Assembly: GCF_040676615.1 (NCBI RefSeq)
Contig: NZ_JBFAPI010000006.1
Location: 124,001-188,000, forward strand
Source of the DNA: Asanoa sp040676615
GTDB lineage: Bacteria > Actinomycetota > Actinomycetes > Mycobacteriales > Micromonosporaceae
DNA length: 64,000 bases
Reading direction: 5' to 3'
This document shows positions 30,772 to 40,040 of this stretch, in pieces. The position numbers and the translations under genes were made by a program. How positions within the stretch are numbered: the stretch's first letter is position 1; the number at the start of each line of letters is the position of its first letter. The notes under the pieces were generated by a model. That model had not been told where the DNA came from. It made no database searches and saw only the letters and a program-made list of their open reading frames with translations.

Positions 30772-31755
30772 TCACTGCTCGGGGTTCGGCGGCCCGAGGT
30801 AGGGGAACTGGGCCAGCATGTCGTCGTGCGGTTGCAGGCCCGTCGGGCCGATGCGGCCGTTGGTGAGCCACGCGAAGCGCATGCTGAAGACGTCGTCCGT
30901 CAGGCTGCGGCCGTTGGGATAGGCCGCCGGCTTGGTGCGGTCGTAGCGCAGGATGTCGGGCAGGTCCTGCATCGCCGCCGCCTTGGCGTCTTCGGCGGAA
31001 TAGCCGCCCTCTTCCAGGACCTTCGACCACGGGCCCAGATAGTTGGCCACGTCGTCGGACGGCTGCCGGGCGTTGTAGAGGTTCTTCTGCCCGTCGGGAT
31101 TGATGAACGGGTTGATCGTCGGGTTGCCGCCGCGGTCCATCTGCTCGAGTTTGCCGTTGTTTCGGCGGCTGATCGTCGCCCAGACGCCGATGGTCGGGCT
31201 TGGGCCCAGCATGGAACTGGGCACTTCCAGGGCGATGCAGTCGACGTTGTTGCCCGCGAAGTCGTCGTGGCCGGTCCATTCGAGGCCGTGCAACGCGCCT
31301 TCCACGTCGGCGAAGAAGGGGTCGCTGCGCAGGCCGGTGAACAGGCGGATCTGGTCTTTCTCGACCGGCTTGACCGAGCCGTCGAAGGTGACCGGGATCG
31401 CGTCGGCGATCACCTCGCCGGCCGGCTCGGGCCGGCGGGCGTCGGCGCCGGTGGCATACCAGGCGGTGCCGGTCTGCGTGCCGTCCCGGTAGTCGGAGAA
31501 CACGAACGTGAAGGCGACGTCACCCCGGGTGTCACCGTCACTGTCCACATTGATCCGATAGACGGCGCCGGGGTAGAACTCCGGACCCTGGTGCTGCTCG
31601 GGGATCGGTGGCGGGGCGCCGGTCGGGTTGGCGTCCATGATGAGCACGGTCTTGTCGGGGCTGCTGGACGAGGTGAACGCGAAGACGTCGGTCAGGTCCA
31701 GACGCCGGTCGTCACCGGGGAACTTGAGGTTGTCAGCGCTGAAATGATTGGACAT
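30772..31755 (-). CDS. DUF4331-family protein
   Basis: A 327-aa protein with the DUF4331 hallmarks: DDRRLDLTDVFAF near the start, VLIMDANP, YRINVDSDGDTRGDVAFTF and, later, NPFINPDGQKNLYNARQPSD. The family is common in actinobacteria and of unknown function; many members are exported, but no signal peptide is seen here. The ATG at 31753-31755 begins the conserved MSNHF segment. A longer frame upstream (from 31830) is possible but has no family similarity. Confidence 0.8.
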   Translation of the reverse strand: MSNHFSADNLKFPGDDRRLDLTDVFAFTSSSSPDKTVLIMDANPTGAPPPIPEQHQGPEFYPGAVYRINVDSDGDTRGDVAFTFVFSDYRDGTQTGTAWYATGADARRPEPAGEVIADAIPVTFDGSVKPVEKDQIRLFTGLRSDPFFADVEGALHGLEWTGHDDFAGNNVDCIALEVPSSMLGPSPTIGVWATISRRNNGKLEQMDRGGNPTINPFINPDGQKNLYNARQPSDDVANYLGPWSKVLEEGGYSAEDAKAAAMQDLPDILRYDRTKPAAYPNGRSLTDDVFSMRFAWLTNGRIGPTGLQPHDDMLAQFPYLGPPNPEQ

Positions 31756-31853
31756 TCGGGTTTCCCTGTCTGAGTTGGCTTCGCGCATCGGGTTCCCGTT
31801 GTCGAAGGATCTAACCTCGATCAGCGCCACACGAAGACCGCTACCGTGACGGC

Positions 31854-32387
31854 ATGCAGGTGCAGGTGATCGTGCTCAACGGTGGGTCCAGTTCCGGCAA
31901 GTCCGGCATCGCGCGGTGTCTTCAGGCCGTGCTGCCGGAGAGCTGGCTGGCGCTCGGGACCGACGCGTTCGTCGAGATGTTGCCCGCGACCAAAGGCCTG
32001 ATCGAGTTCCCGCCGGACGGGACGGTGGTCATCGCGCCCGAGTTCCGCACGCTCGAGGCGGCCTGGCGGGACGGCGTCGTCGCGATGGCTCGCGCAGGCG
32101 CTCGGATCATCGTCGACGAGGTGTTCCTCGGCGGGGCCGACTCGCAGAACGAGTGGCGGCGGGCGTTCGGCGATCTGCCCGTGCTGTGGGTCGGCGTCCG
32201 GTGCGACGCCGCCGTCGCGGCCGGCCGGGAGGTCGCCCGCGGCGACCGGGTCGCCGGCATGGCCCGGGACCAGGCCGAGATCGTCCATCGCGGGGTCGTC
32301 TACGACCTCGAGGTCGACACCACGCACACCGAGGCGATGGAGTGCGCCCGGGCCATCGCGGGCCGCGCGCAGCGCCAGGAAGGGTGA
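31854..32387 (+). CDS. Chloramphenicol phosphotransferase-like kinase
   Basis: A 177-aa P-loop kinase. VIVLNGGSSSGKSGIARCLQ is the Walker A region with the extra Ser residues typical of the CPT family, ALGTDAFVEMLP carries the catalytic Asp, and IIVDEVFLGG the second acidic motif. CPT of chloramphenicol producers phosphorylates the 3-hydroxyl of the drug; similar genes in other actinobacteria have unknown substrates. TACCGT six bases before the ATG marks a leaderless transcript. It is divergent from the DUF4331 gene. Confidence 0.8.
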   Translation: MQVQVIVLNGGSSSGKSGIARCLQAVLPESWLALGTDAFVEMLPATKGLIEFPPDGTVVIAPEFRTLEAAWRDGVVAMARAGARIIVDEVFLGGADSQNEWRRAFGDLPVLWVGVRCDAAVAAGREVARGDRVAGMARDQAEIVHRGVVYDLEVDTTHTEAMECARAIAGRAQRQEG

Positions 32388-32579
32388 CCACGCGGCGCGC
32401 CTGCCGGGGACATATCCCGCGCCGCGCACAGGGCCGAATGATGGTCAGGCGCGACATCCACCACGCGCACCTCGGGGGCGCTCGGGCTGACGTACCCCAT
32501 CCAGGATCCGGCTGGTCCGCAAGGCCGGCCCTGGCTCCGCGCACCGGACCCGGGTCGTCGACATGGCCGGCACGACCGG

Positions 32580-33353
32580 TCACCCGGCGCTGTTGGTTGC
32601 CCTGCGCAGCACGAGCGTGGCGAACCCGAGCACGTCGCGGTAGCCGCGCAGCCACCCGGCCCGGTGGTCGCGCGCGACGGCGAGCACCTCGGCGGCGTCG
32701 GGGTGCCCGGGGTTGTCCAGACCCCACCCGGTCAACGAGCCGACCCAGGACCACTCGTAGTCGTTCCACTCCTGCGCATCGCTGACGTGCGCGTAGACCG
32801 GCGTCCAGCCGTCTTCCTCGGCCGCGTCGACCAGGCCGGCCAGGTCGGTGTAGTCGGCCGGCTTCACGTCGAGCGCCGCCAGCGCCGCCGGTGTCGGCGG
32901 GACCTGCCAGAAACCCTCGCCGACCAGCAGGACGCCGTCGGCGTTGACATGCCGGCCGGCCTGCCGCAGCGTGCCGGCGAACCCGCCGAAGATGTGTGTC
33001 GCCCCGACACACAGCACCAGGTCGTAGTCGCCGTCGGGCACATAGTCGCGGGCATCGCGTTCGTGCAGGGTGAGCCGGTCGGACAGGCCTCGTCCCTCGG
33101 CGGCGGCGGCCGCGCGTTCGAGGACATAGGGGTTCAGATCGACCCCGTCGGCGTGACCGTCGGGGTAGTGGGCCAGCGCCTGCATCGCCCAGGCCGCGTC
33201 GCCGCAGCCCAGGTCGAGGATGCGGGCGGTCGGCTCGCGGCCGGCCCGCCGGAGCAGCCGGTTGACGTTGACGCCGGAGACCGGCGCCGCGATCGGGTGC
33301 CGTGAGTGGGCGATGCTGCTGAGCCGTTGACGATCCACGACCCAAGTCAACAC
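32580..33353 (-). CDS. Class I SAM-dependent methyltransferase
   Basis: A roughly 257-aa protein. ARILDLGCGDAAWAMQALA is motif I, HADGVDLNPYVLERA motif II and DYDLVLCVGATHIFGG the post-I region, typical of class I small-molecule methyltransferases. The start is uncertain: a frame is open to 33392, but GTG at 33351-33353 or GTG 33339-33341 lie closer to the conserved part. No Shine-Dalgarno decides. It stands alone upstream of the divergent peptidase gene. The 190 bases after its stop show nothing. Confidence 0.75.
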   Translation of the reverse strand: MLTWVVDRQRLSSIAHSRHPIAAPVSGVNVNRLLRRAGREPTARILDLGCGDAAWAMQALAHYPDGHADGVDLNPYVLERAAAAAEGRGLSDRLTLHERDARDYVPDGDYDLVLCVGATHIFGGFAGTLRQAGRHVNADGVLLVGEGFWQVPPTPAALAALDVKPADYTDLAGLVDAAEEDGWTPVYAHVSDAQEWNDYEWSWVGSLTGWGLDNPGHPDAAEVLAVARDHRAGWLRGYRDVLGFATLVLRRATNSAG

Positions 33354-33499
33354 CGTCCCGGCGTACGCCTCATCCGGGTTTCGAAGGCTCAAGAGTTTCT
33401 CAAGATCGTTGCGATCGGCCCGTGAGGACAGTCAGGCTGACCGACACCGATGGCTTGATCTAGGAGTTCCCCCCGGGGTCCCCCCAACCTGGAGGATTC

Positions 33500-35602
33500 A
33501 TGAAACGACGGCGGCCTACCGTCATCGCTCTCTCCGCCTTGCTCGCTGCCAGCTTCGCTCCGTTCGTGTCGTCGACCTCGGCGTTCGCGGCAGAGCCCAA
33601 CCAGGTCACCAACCTCTCGGTCACCCAGGCCGACGGGTTCGCCACCGTCGCCTGGACGCCGGTCGACGGTGCCACCGACTACCAGATCGAGCGCACCGCG
33701 GTGGACGCCGCGAACGAGCCGACCGGCAACCCGACCATCGTCGGTGTGTGGCGGCCGAACCGTCAGATCAACAACGAGAAGCCGACCTTCGCCGACTCCG
33801 GGTTCAACCCCGGTGACCGGTTCGAATGGCGGGTACGGGCCCGGATCGGCACTGCCGAGCAGCCCTACTCGACCCCCGTATTCGACGCCACCCGCGCGCC
33901 CTGGGGTGACCCGAACGTGGCCGGCCAGAACCTGCGTACGCAGTGGGAGACCACCCAGGCCGCGCAGTTCACCAGCGACGTGAACGAGTACGCGTACACC
34001 GCCGCCGTCGACGAGATGAGCGAGCGGGTGCGGGTGGTCGAGATCGGCCGCACCGTGCTGGGCCGCCCGATCAACATGTTCGTCATCGGCTACCCGACCC
34101 CGCCGGCGACCCCGGCCGCGGTTGCGGCAACCTCGCCGCTGGCCGTCAACTGCAACGTGCACGGCAACGAGCCCGGTGACCGCGAGGCCTGCCTGATCAT
34201 GGCCCGCCAGCTGGCGTTCAGCAACGACGCCCGCACCCTCGACCTGCTCAAGGGCACGACCGTGCTGATCGTTCCGTCGATCAACGGTGACGGCCGGGCC
34301 GCCAACACCCGGGGCAACTCGACCGGGCAGGACCTCAACCGGGACTACTCGCTGATCCGCCAGCCGGAGACCGCGGCGTACGTGCGGATGCTGCGCGACT
34401 ACCGCCCGGTGGCCGGCTACGACGGTCACGAGTTCGGCAACAGCCAGGCCGGTGACCTGCCGATGCTGCCGCCGCGCCACCAGAACGTGGCCCAGCCGAT
34501 CTACGACGAGTCGCTCGACATGATCGAGAACCACATGTACGTCGAGGGCGCGAAGTCCGGCTGGTGGCCCTGCCCCTACGGCTGCCAGAACGGCGGCCAG
34601 GTCGGCCTGTCGGAGGAGACCATCCTCCGCAACACGCTGGGTCTGAAGAACACCATCAACTCGCTCCTGGAGCTGCGCAGCTCCGGTGGCCAGACCCGCC
34701 CGGACGAGGGCAACGCCGCCAACAACCGGCGCCGCAAGACGTTCTCCGCGCTGTGGACGTTCAACTCGTTCATGGACTACCACCACGCTCAGCTCGGCGA
34801 CATCAAGGAAGCCCGGACCGAGGCGATCGAGTTCCAGGCCGGCAACTCCGGCCGGATCGTCTTCCGCGGCTCGCGGATCATCCCGGCGCACCCCGCGCCG
34901 CACCCGGGCGAGTCCCCGCCGCCGGCCGACCAGCCGGACGCGGAAGACATCCTGGACAACGCGCCGTGTGCCTACAAGCTCACGGACGAGCAGTACAACG
35001 GTGCCCGCACCGACGGCCCCGGCGGCGTCGGCGCGACCGTGGCACAGCGGATCGCCGACCACGGCTGGAAGGTCGTCAAGGTGGCCGACGGCTACATCGT
35101 GCCGCTGGCCCAGCCCGAGCGTGGCCTGATCCCGCTGCTGCTCGACGGTCAGGGTGCCGAGGAGTGGGTGTCCGGCGAGCGGGTCTACCCGACCCTCACC
35201 GGCAAGCACAACGGCCCGCTGACCGTCTCCGGCTTCGCGTGCATCGAGGACGCGACGGTCAACGGCCCGGTCAACGTCCGCCCGGGTGCGACCCTGGTCG
35301 CGACCCACACGACCATCAGCGGTCCGGTCAACGCGGTGGGCGCCAGCGGCGTCTTCCTCGGCGACAGCACGGTGGGCGGCCCGCTGCGGGTCACCAACAC
35401 CAACGGCCCGGTCACGGTCATCGGCACCACGGTGTCGGGCCCGGTCAACCTGGCCGACAACACCGGTGGCGGCGCGCCGTACCTGGCCGGCAACAGCGTC
35501 AGCGGCCCGCTGAGCTGCTCGGGCAACAGCCCGGCCCCGACCAACCTCGAGGTCCGCAACACGGTCAACGGACCGAAGGCCGGTCAGTGCGCGACACTGT
35601 GA
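33500..35602 (+). CDS. Secreted M14 zinc carboxypeptidase with fibronectin III and C-terminal repeat domain
   Basis: A 700-aa exported protein. A signal peptide (VIALSALLAASFAPFVSSTS, AFA cleavage) leads to a fibronectin III domain (VTNLSVTQADGFATVAWTPV), then an M14 domain. Its zinc motif HxxE is NVHGNEPGDREA (about residue 221), and DGHEFGN supplies the third zinc-ligand region. The last 120 residues hold repeated (N/S)GP(V/L) turns (VNGPVNV, ISGPVNA, VGGPLRV, VSGPVNL, VSGPLSC), a beta-solenoid of the type seen in surface or matrix proteins. GGAGGATTC precedes the ATG. It probably digests extracellular peptides. Confidence 0.85.
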   Translation: MKRRRPTVIALSALLAASFAPFVSSTSAFAAEPNQVTNLSVTQADGFATVAWTPVDGATDYQIERTAVDAANEPTGNPTIVGVWRPNRQINNEKPTFADSGFNPGDRFEWRVRARIGTAEQPYSTPVFDATRAPWGDPNVAGQNLRTQWETTQAAQFTSDVNEYAYTAAVDEMSERVRVVEIGRTVLGRPINMFVIGYPTPPATPAAVAATSPLAVNCNVHGNEPGDREACLIMARQLAFSNDARTLDLLKGTTVLIVPSINGDGRAANTRGNSTGQDLNRDYSLIRQPETAAYVRMLRDYRPVAGYDGHEFGNSQAGDLPMLPPRHQNVAQPIYDESLDMIENHMYVEGAKSGWWPCPYGCQNGGQVGLSEETILRNTLGLKNTINSLLELRSSGGQTRPDEGNAANNRRRKTFSALWTFNSFMDYHHAQLGDIKEARTEAIEFQAGNSGRIVFRGSRIIPAHPAPHPGESPPPADQPDAEDILDNAPCAYKLTDEQYNGARTDGPGGVGATVAQRIADHGWKVVKVADGYIVPLAQPERGLIPLLLDGQGAEEWVSGERVYPTLTGKHNGPLTVSGFACIEDATVNGPVNVRPGATLVATHTTISGPVNAVGASGVFLGDSTVGGPLRVTNTNGPVTVIGTTVSGPVNLADNTGGGAPYLAGNSVSGPLSCSGNSPAPTNLEVRNTVNGPKAGQCATL

Positions 35603-35695
35603 CGTCGCACTGACGTAGGAAACGTTCGCACCGGCGGGTCGGACCGGGACCCCCGGCCCGCCGGTGCGACGCCCCATGCTCGTCTGGAGATTCTC

Positions 35696-36319
35696 ATGTG
35701 GACTGTCTCGCCCCGCCGCGCCGCGCTCGCGCTGACCGCGGCGGCCGCCCTGTTTCTGGCCGCCGGCTGCACCGGCTCGGCCGAGGGTAAGGCGGAAGCC
35801 GGCGTGCAGGGGCCGCTCTGCGACGCGTTGCCCAGCGGCACCGAGCCCGGCAACCCGACCGCACTGGCCACCGAACCGGTCGACAGCGCGCTGTCGTGGA
35901 TCCCGGTGCTGACCACGTTCGAAGGCGCGATGCGGGCGTCCGACCTGCTGCCCGAGCTCAAGGGCAAGCCGGGCATCACCGTGCTGGCGCCGAGCGACGA
36001 CGCGTTCGCTGCCAAGTTCTCCAGCGACAACCTCGACGAACTGATGATCAAAGACAAGGACACGTTGCGTACGCTGCTGCGCGCGCACCTCGTCGACCGC
36101 TCGCTGAGCCTGGCCGACCTGATCGACGCCGGCTCCGTCAAGACGCTCGACGGCACCACCGTCACGGTCGCGAAGGCCGACTCGATGGCCCGGATCGGCC
36201 CGGACGCGCAGACCGTGTGCGCCGACTACCGGATCGCCAACGGCCGCATCCACATCATCAACCACGTGCTCGGCAACCTGCCGACCACCGCGGGCACCGG
36301 CAGCGACCCCGGACACTGA
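35696..36319 (+). CDS. Fasciclin-domain lipoprotein
   Basis: A 207-aa protein. The lipobox LAAGC follows a hydrophobic signal (ALALTAAAALF), so the mature Cys is lipidated and the protein sits outside the membrane. The rest is one FAS1 domain: FEGAMRASDLLPEL, then GITVLAPSDDAFAA, LLRAHLVDRSLSLADL, and IHIINHVLGNLP, the H2 motif. FAS1 domains mediate adhesion. It follows the peptidase gene on the same strand by 90 bp. Confidence 0.88.
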   Translation: MWTVSPRRAALALTAAAALFLAAGCTGSAEGKAEAGVQGPLCDALPSGTEPGNPTALATEPVDSALSWIPVLTTFEGAMRASDLLPELKGKPGITVLAPSDDAFAAKFSSDNLDELMIKDKDTLRTLLRAHLVDRSLSLADLIDAGSVKTLDGTTVTVAKADSMARIGPDAQTVCADYRIANGRIHIINHVLGNLPTTAGTGSDPGH

Positions 36320-36333
36320 CTCGACGCAGCTCA

Positions 36334-37362
36334 ATGTCGGCAGCCGGGCGCATAACCGGCGCGATCGCGGGCAGGCGTCCGCACATGGAGTACTACCTCG
36401 ATCCGGAGTTGGCGGCGATGTTTGCCGGCGGGTTCCCGAGGTCGGACCTCGCGGACCTGGCCACGGCCCGAAAGAACAGCGCCGCCGCGCGGGAGGGGTT
36501 GCCGGGGTACGAGTCACAGCGGGGCATCAGCGTGACCGACGTGGTGTTGCCGGGCTATCAGCGCGACGACGGGGTGGCCGGACGGCTCTACCGGCCCGCC
36601 GGGGTCGGCGGCCCGCTGCCCGCCCTGATCTACCTGTTCGGCGGGGCTTTCGCGCTCGGCTCCATCGACGCGATCGACGGCCGGGCCCGACAGATCGTCG
36701 ATCGGATCGACGTCACCGTGCTGAGCGTCGCCTACCGGTTGGCGCCGGAAAACCCGTATCCGGCGGCGCTCGACGACGCGTACGCCGCGCTGCTCTGGCT
36801 TTCCGGCGCGCCGGACGTCGACCCGGCGCGGGTCGGCGTGCTCGGTGAGAGCGCGGGCGGTGGGCTGGCCGCCGCACTCGCGCTGGCCACCCGGGACCGC
36901 GGCGGGCCACGGCTGATCGCCCAGTTCCTCGACGCGCCGACGGTCGACGACCGGTTGACCAGCCGGTCGATCCGGACGCTGACCGACGTGCCGGTCTGGC
37001 AACCGCGCAACTCGCTCTACAGCTGGAGCTACTACCTGCGCGGCACCGCCGAGCCGGGAGCGGCCTACGTGCCCATCTACGCGGCGCCGGCCCGCGCGCC
37101 GATCGAGGCCCTGGCCGGCCTGCCGCCCGCGTACGTCACGTCCTACGAGGTCGATCCGACGCGCGACGAGGGGCTGGACTACGCGCTGTCGCTCATCCGC
37201 GCCGGCGTGCCGACCGAGTTGCACCACTACCCGGGTGCCGTGCACGTCACCCACTCGATCCCGGGCACCGCCATCGGGGCCCGGATGACCGACGACCGGC
37301 TGGGCGCGATCGGGCGGCTGCTCACGCCCGGCGCGTTCGTCGCCGTCGTCAGCGCCAGCTGA
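36334..37362 (+). CDS. Alpha/beta-hydrolase esterase (HSL/lipase-type)
   Basis: A protein of 342 residues from ATG 36334, or 325 from ATG 36385 (MEYYLDPEL), which begins the conserved part. The nucleophile elbow is GESAGGGL, the Asp region YEVDPTRDEGLDYA and the His is in AVHVTHS. LFGGAF sits where hormone-sensitive lipases have the HGGGF oxyanion motif, with Phe in place of His. Such enzymes cleave short acyl esters. Neither start has a good Shine-Dalgarno. It runs 14 bp behind the fasciclin gene, and its stop is 8 bp from the end of the convergent pentapeptide gene. Confidence 0.8.
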   Translation: MSAAGRITGAIAGRRPHMEYYLDPELAAMFAGGFPRSDLADLATARKNSAAAREGLPGYESQRGISVTDVVLPGYQRDDGVAGRLYRPAGVGGPLPALIYLFGGAFALGSIDAIDGRARQIVDRIDVTVLSVAYRLAPENPYPAALDDAYAALLWLSGAPDVDPARVGVLGESAGGGLAAALALATRDRGGPRLIAQFLDAPTVDDRLTSRSIRTLTDVPVWQPRNSLYSWSYYLRGTAEPGAAYVPIYAAPARAPIEALAGLPPAYVTSYEVDPTRDEGLDYALSLIRAGVPTELHHYPGAVHVTHSIPGTAIGARMTDDRLGAIGRLLTPGAFVAVVSAS

Positions 37363-37369
37363 CCGTCGC

Positions 37370-37996
37370 TCAGCTGACCACCGTGATGCCCAGGGCCTGG
37401 GCGAACGTGTGTGACAGCGCGGCCAGGTCGGCTGCGGCGATCGTGGCGCCGGCCAGGCTGGTCACGCCGCCGAGGCCGGCCACGTCGCAGCGGGTGAAGT
37501 GGGCGCCCGCGCAGTTGGCGTTGGAGAGTTGGGCGCCGGTCAGATCGCAGCCGGTGAACTCGGCGCGGCGCAGGTCGGCGTTGGTGAAGTCGGCGCCGGA
37601 AAGGTTGCAGTCGACGAAGGAGACGTGTGCGAACGAGGTGAAGCGGAAGGCAGCCAGGTTGGCGCGACAGTCGGCGAACGTCACCTCGCGCAGCGTGCCG
37701 GCGGCCCACTGGGCGCCGGTCAGGCGCACGTCCGCGAAGCGGACCCGGAGCAGTGTCGGCTTGTTGAACCGGGTGTTGGCCCAGTCGCCCTGCTCGGCGA
37801 CGCAGTCGGTGAAGCGCGGCTGATCGAGCACCGCGGCCGCCAGCGAGGTGCGCTCGAAGCGGCACTGGTCGAACTCGACCACGTCGGCCTCCTGGCCGGA
37901 CAGGTCGCGGCCGGCGAAGCGGAGCCGGCGGAAGAGCGCCTCGTGTTCGAGGTCGTCGGTGGTGTCGGTGAGGGTCAGGGCTGGTCGACCGGGCAC
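37370..37996 (-). CDS. Pentapeptide-repeat protein
   Basis: A 208-aa soluble protein made mostly of pentapeptide repeats (CRFERTSLAAAVL, LSGADFTNADLRRAEFTGCDL, LTGAQLSNANCAGAHFTRCD), forming a right-handed quadrilateral helix. Some relatives mimic DNA and protect gyrase (Qnr-like), but nothing here proves that role. I choose GTG 37994-37996 because TACGGT at 38004-38009 lies seven bases upstream, the leaderless spacing common here. GTG at 38003-38005 would overlap that box. It lies 17 bp after the HelR-like gene on the same strand. Confidence 0.78.
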   Translation of the reverse strand: MPGRPALTLTDTTDDLEHEALFRRLRFAGRDLSGQEADVVEFDQCRFERTSLAAAVLDQPRFTDCVAEQGDWANTRFNKPTLLRVRFADVRLTGAQWAAGTLREVTFADCRANLAAFRFTSFAHVSFVDCNLSGADFTNADLRRAEFTGCDLTGAQLSNANCAGAHFTRCDVAGLGGVTSLAGATIAAADLAALSHTFAQALGITVVS

Positions 37997-38012
37997 GCCG
38001 ACCACCGTAACC

Positions 38013-39953
38013 TCAGCCGGCGATCGACCGGGGGAGGGGCCGGTTGTGCAGGATGTCGAGGCGCGACACGGCTCGGGTCAGCACCACGTAGAGCCGGTTG
38101 AGGCCGCGGGGTTCGGCGGCGACGATGTCGGCCGGCTCGACGACGATGACGTGGTCGTATTCCAGGCCCTTGGCCAGGCCGGCGGGCAGGATCGTGACCC
38201 GCGGGCTCGGCGGCAACCGCTGCGAGAGGCCCGCGACCGCCGCATCCGCCGCGATGACGCCGACCGAGCCCGGTTGGCACAGGGCCGCCCGCACCGCCGC
38301 GGCGGTCGCCGACGGCAGGTCGTCGGTCCGCTCGACCCGCAGGACGCCGTCGTCGCGGACCGGTCGGGTGGCGGGCACGTCGACGTCGAGAGCGGCCAGC
38401 AACCGGTTGGCCAGCGGGACCACGGCCGCCGGCACCCGGAAGCCGGCGGTCAGCGCGACCACCGGCGCGCCCGGCTTGCCGAGGTGGGCCAACTGCTCGG
38501 GCCAGGCGGTGGCGGCCCACGGTGTGGTGCCCTGCGCGAGGTCGCCGAGCACGGTCAGCGACCCGTGGGTGCTGCGTCGGGCGACCGCCCGGCACTGCAT
38601 CGGCGAGAGGTCCTGCGCCTCGTCGACGATCACGTGCCCGTAGCGCGGCGGATGGTCGACCAGCCCGGCCACCTCGTCGACGAGCAGCAGGTCGGCGGAG
38701 GTCCAGCGGGGCGTGCGGCGCACGATCGCCGCCTGCTCGGCCGGGTCGAGGACACCGTCGGCGGCCTCGGCCAGCGCCGCGGGGTCGCCGAGCAACCCCG
38801 CGACCAACCGTTCCGGGCGTACGGGCGGCCAGAGCTGGTCGACGACGGCGCGGACCGGACGGCTGCGGCCGATCCGCTGTGCCCAGGCGGCGCCGAGTTC
38901 CAGGCCGCGCGACTCGGCCTGGCGCCGCAGCCGGTCGACGATCCGGGACCGCAGCCGTTCGCGCCCGATCCCGTAGAGCGGTGACTCGTGCCAAATCTGG
39001 GCCATCAGCCCGGCGAGCACGCCTTCGGAGATCCGCCAGCGGAACGAGCCGTCCGGCACCGCCAGCGGCCCGGTGGGCTCGCCGAGCCCGGCGTAGAGGG
39101 CGCGGCTGAGCACGGTCGCCATCCGCGCGTCGTGCTTGACCGCCGCCGCCCGATCAGTGTCCACGGCGGACGGACGACGGTAGTCGAGGAGCTGGTCGAG
39201 GGTGCGCTGCTCGACGTCGACCTCGCCGAGGGCGGGCAGCACCGCGCCGATGTAGGCCAGGAAGGCCGGGTTGGGCCCGAGCACCAGCACCCCGCCGCGG
39301 GCCAGCCGCCGCCGGTGCGCGTAGAGCAGGTAGGCCGCCCGGTGCAGGCCGACGGCGGTCTTCCCGGTGCCCGGCGCGCCCTGCACGCACAGCGACGCGT
39401 CGAGGCCGGCGCGGACCAACTCGTCCTGGTCGGGCTGGATGGTCGCGACGATGTCGCGCATCGGGCCGACCCGGGGGCGCAGGATCTCCTCGGTGAGCAG
39501 GCGGCTGGTGGTGTCGTGGTCGAGGGGCTCGTCTTCGAAACCGGTCAACTCGCCGCCGCCGGACCACCCGTACCGCCGGCGGACGGCGACACCGAGTCGA
39601 TCGCGGGCGCTGGCCCGGTAGAAGGCCCGGGACACCGGTGCCCGCCAGTCGACCACGAGCGGCTCCTCCGGCGGCTCGGCGACGTGCCGGCGGCCGATGT
39701 AGTAGCGCCGCCCGCGATGCTCGCCGGAGTCGAACGTCAGGCGGCCGAAGAACAGCGGGCCGTCGGGCTCGGCGGCCAACTCCTTGGCGTGGGTGCGCAG
39801 CATCCGGCCCAGCGTCTCGGCGGTGTAGCGGTCACCGGCGACCTGGGCGCCGGTGGCGACCCGCATGCGCGCGGTGTCGAGCATCCGGGCCAACGCGGCC
39901 CGTGAAGCGGCGAGGTGCGCCCGCTCCTCGGCGAGCTGCTGGTCGAGGCTCAC
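38013..39953 (-). CDS. helR: HelD/HelR-type RNA polymerase-associated helicase
   Basis: A 646-aa UvrD-like superfamily 1 protein. An N-terminal coiled coil (QQLAEERAHLAASRAALARM), used by HelD to enter the polymerase, is followed by Walker A VQGAPGTGKTAVGLHR (about residue 192), Walker B YGHVIVDEAQDLS and, late, NRLYVVLTRA. It has the VVDWRAPVSRAFY block typical of the family. HelR proteins dislodge stalled or rifamycin-bound RNA polymerase. I find no rifamycin-associated palindrome in its upstream region, so HelR versus general HelD is unresolved. GGAGG precedes the GTG start. The TetR gene is divergent. Confidence 0.83.
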   Translation of the reverse strand: MSLDQQLAEERAHLAASRAALARMLDTARMRVATGAQVAGDRYTAETLGRMLRTHAKELAAEPDGPLFFGRLTFDSGEHRGRRYYIGRRHVAEPPEEPLVVDWRAPVSRAFYRASARDRLGVAVRRRYGWSGGGELTGFEDEPLDHDTTSRLLTEEILRPRVGPMRDIVATIQPDQDELVRAGLDASLCVQGAPGTGKTAVGLHRAAYLLYAHRRRLARGGVLVLGPNPAFLAYIGAVLPALGEVDVEQRTLDQLLDYRRPSAVDTDRAAAVKHDARMATVLSRALYAGLGEPTGPLAVPDGSFRWRISEGVLAGLMAQIWHESPLYGIGRERLRSRIVDRLRRQAESRGLELGAAWAQRIGRSRPVRAVVDQLWPPVRPERLVAGLLGDPAALAEAADGVLDPAEQAAIVRRTPRWTSADLLLVDEVAGLVDHPPRYGHVIVDEAQDLSPMQCRAVARRSTHGSLTVLGDLAQGTTPWAATAWPEQLAHLGKPGAPVVALTAGFRVPAAVVPLANRLLAALDVDVPATRPVRDDGVLRVERTDDLPSATAAAVRAALCQPGSVGVIAADAAVAGLSQRLPPSPRVTILPAGLAKGLEYDHVIVVEPADIVAAEPRGLNRLYVVLTRAVSRLDILHNRPLPRSIAG

Positions 39954-40028
39954 AGGGCATCCTCCAATGCTTAACCGAGTAAAGATTAGCGTGCAGTCAA
40001 AAATTTGCCCAAGTTAGTCGTCCTTCCG

Positions 40029-40034
40029 TAAACT
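40029..40034 (+). promoter_or_regulatory. -10 box of the TetR gene (leaderless)
   Basis: TAAACT is followed by six bases (CGGCGC) and the GTG of the TetR gene, with no Shine-Dalgarno. Confidence 0.5.
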
Positions 40035-40040
40035 CGGCGC

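Noticed and set aside
33389..36517. 1042-codon minus-strand frame over the M14 and fasciclin genes
   Set aside because: Composition is shadow-like (Arg/Val/Gly-rich) and the plus strand carries a signal peptide and zinc motif.
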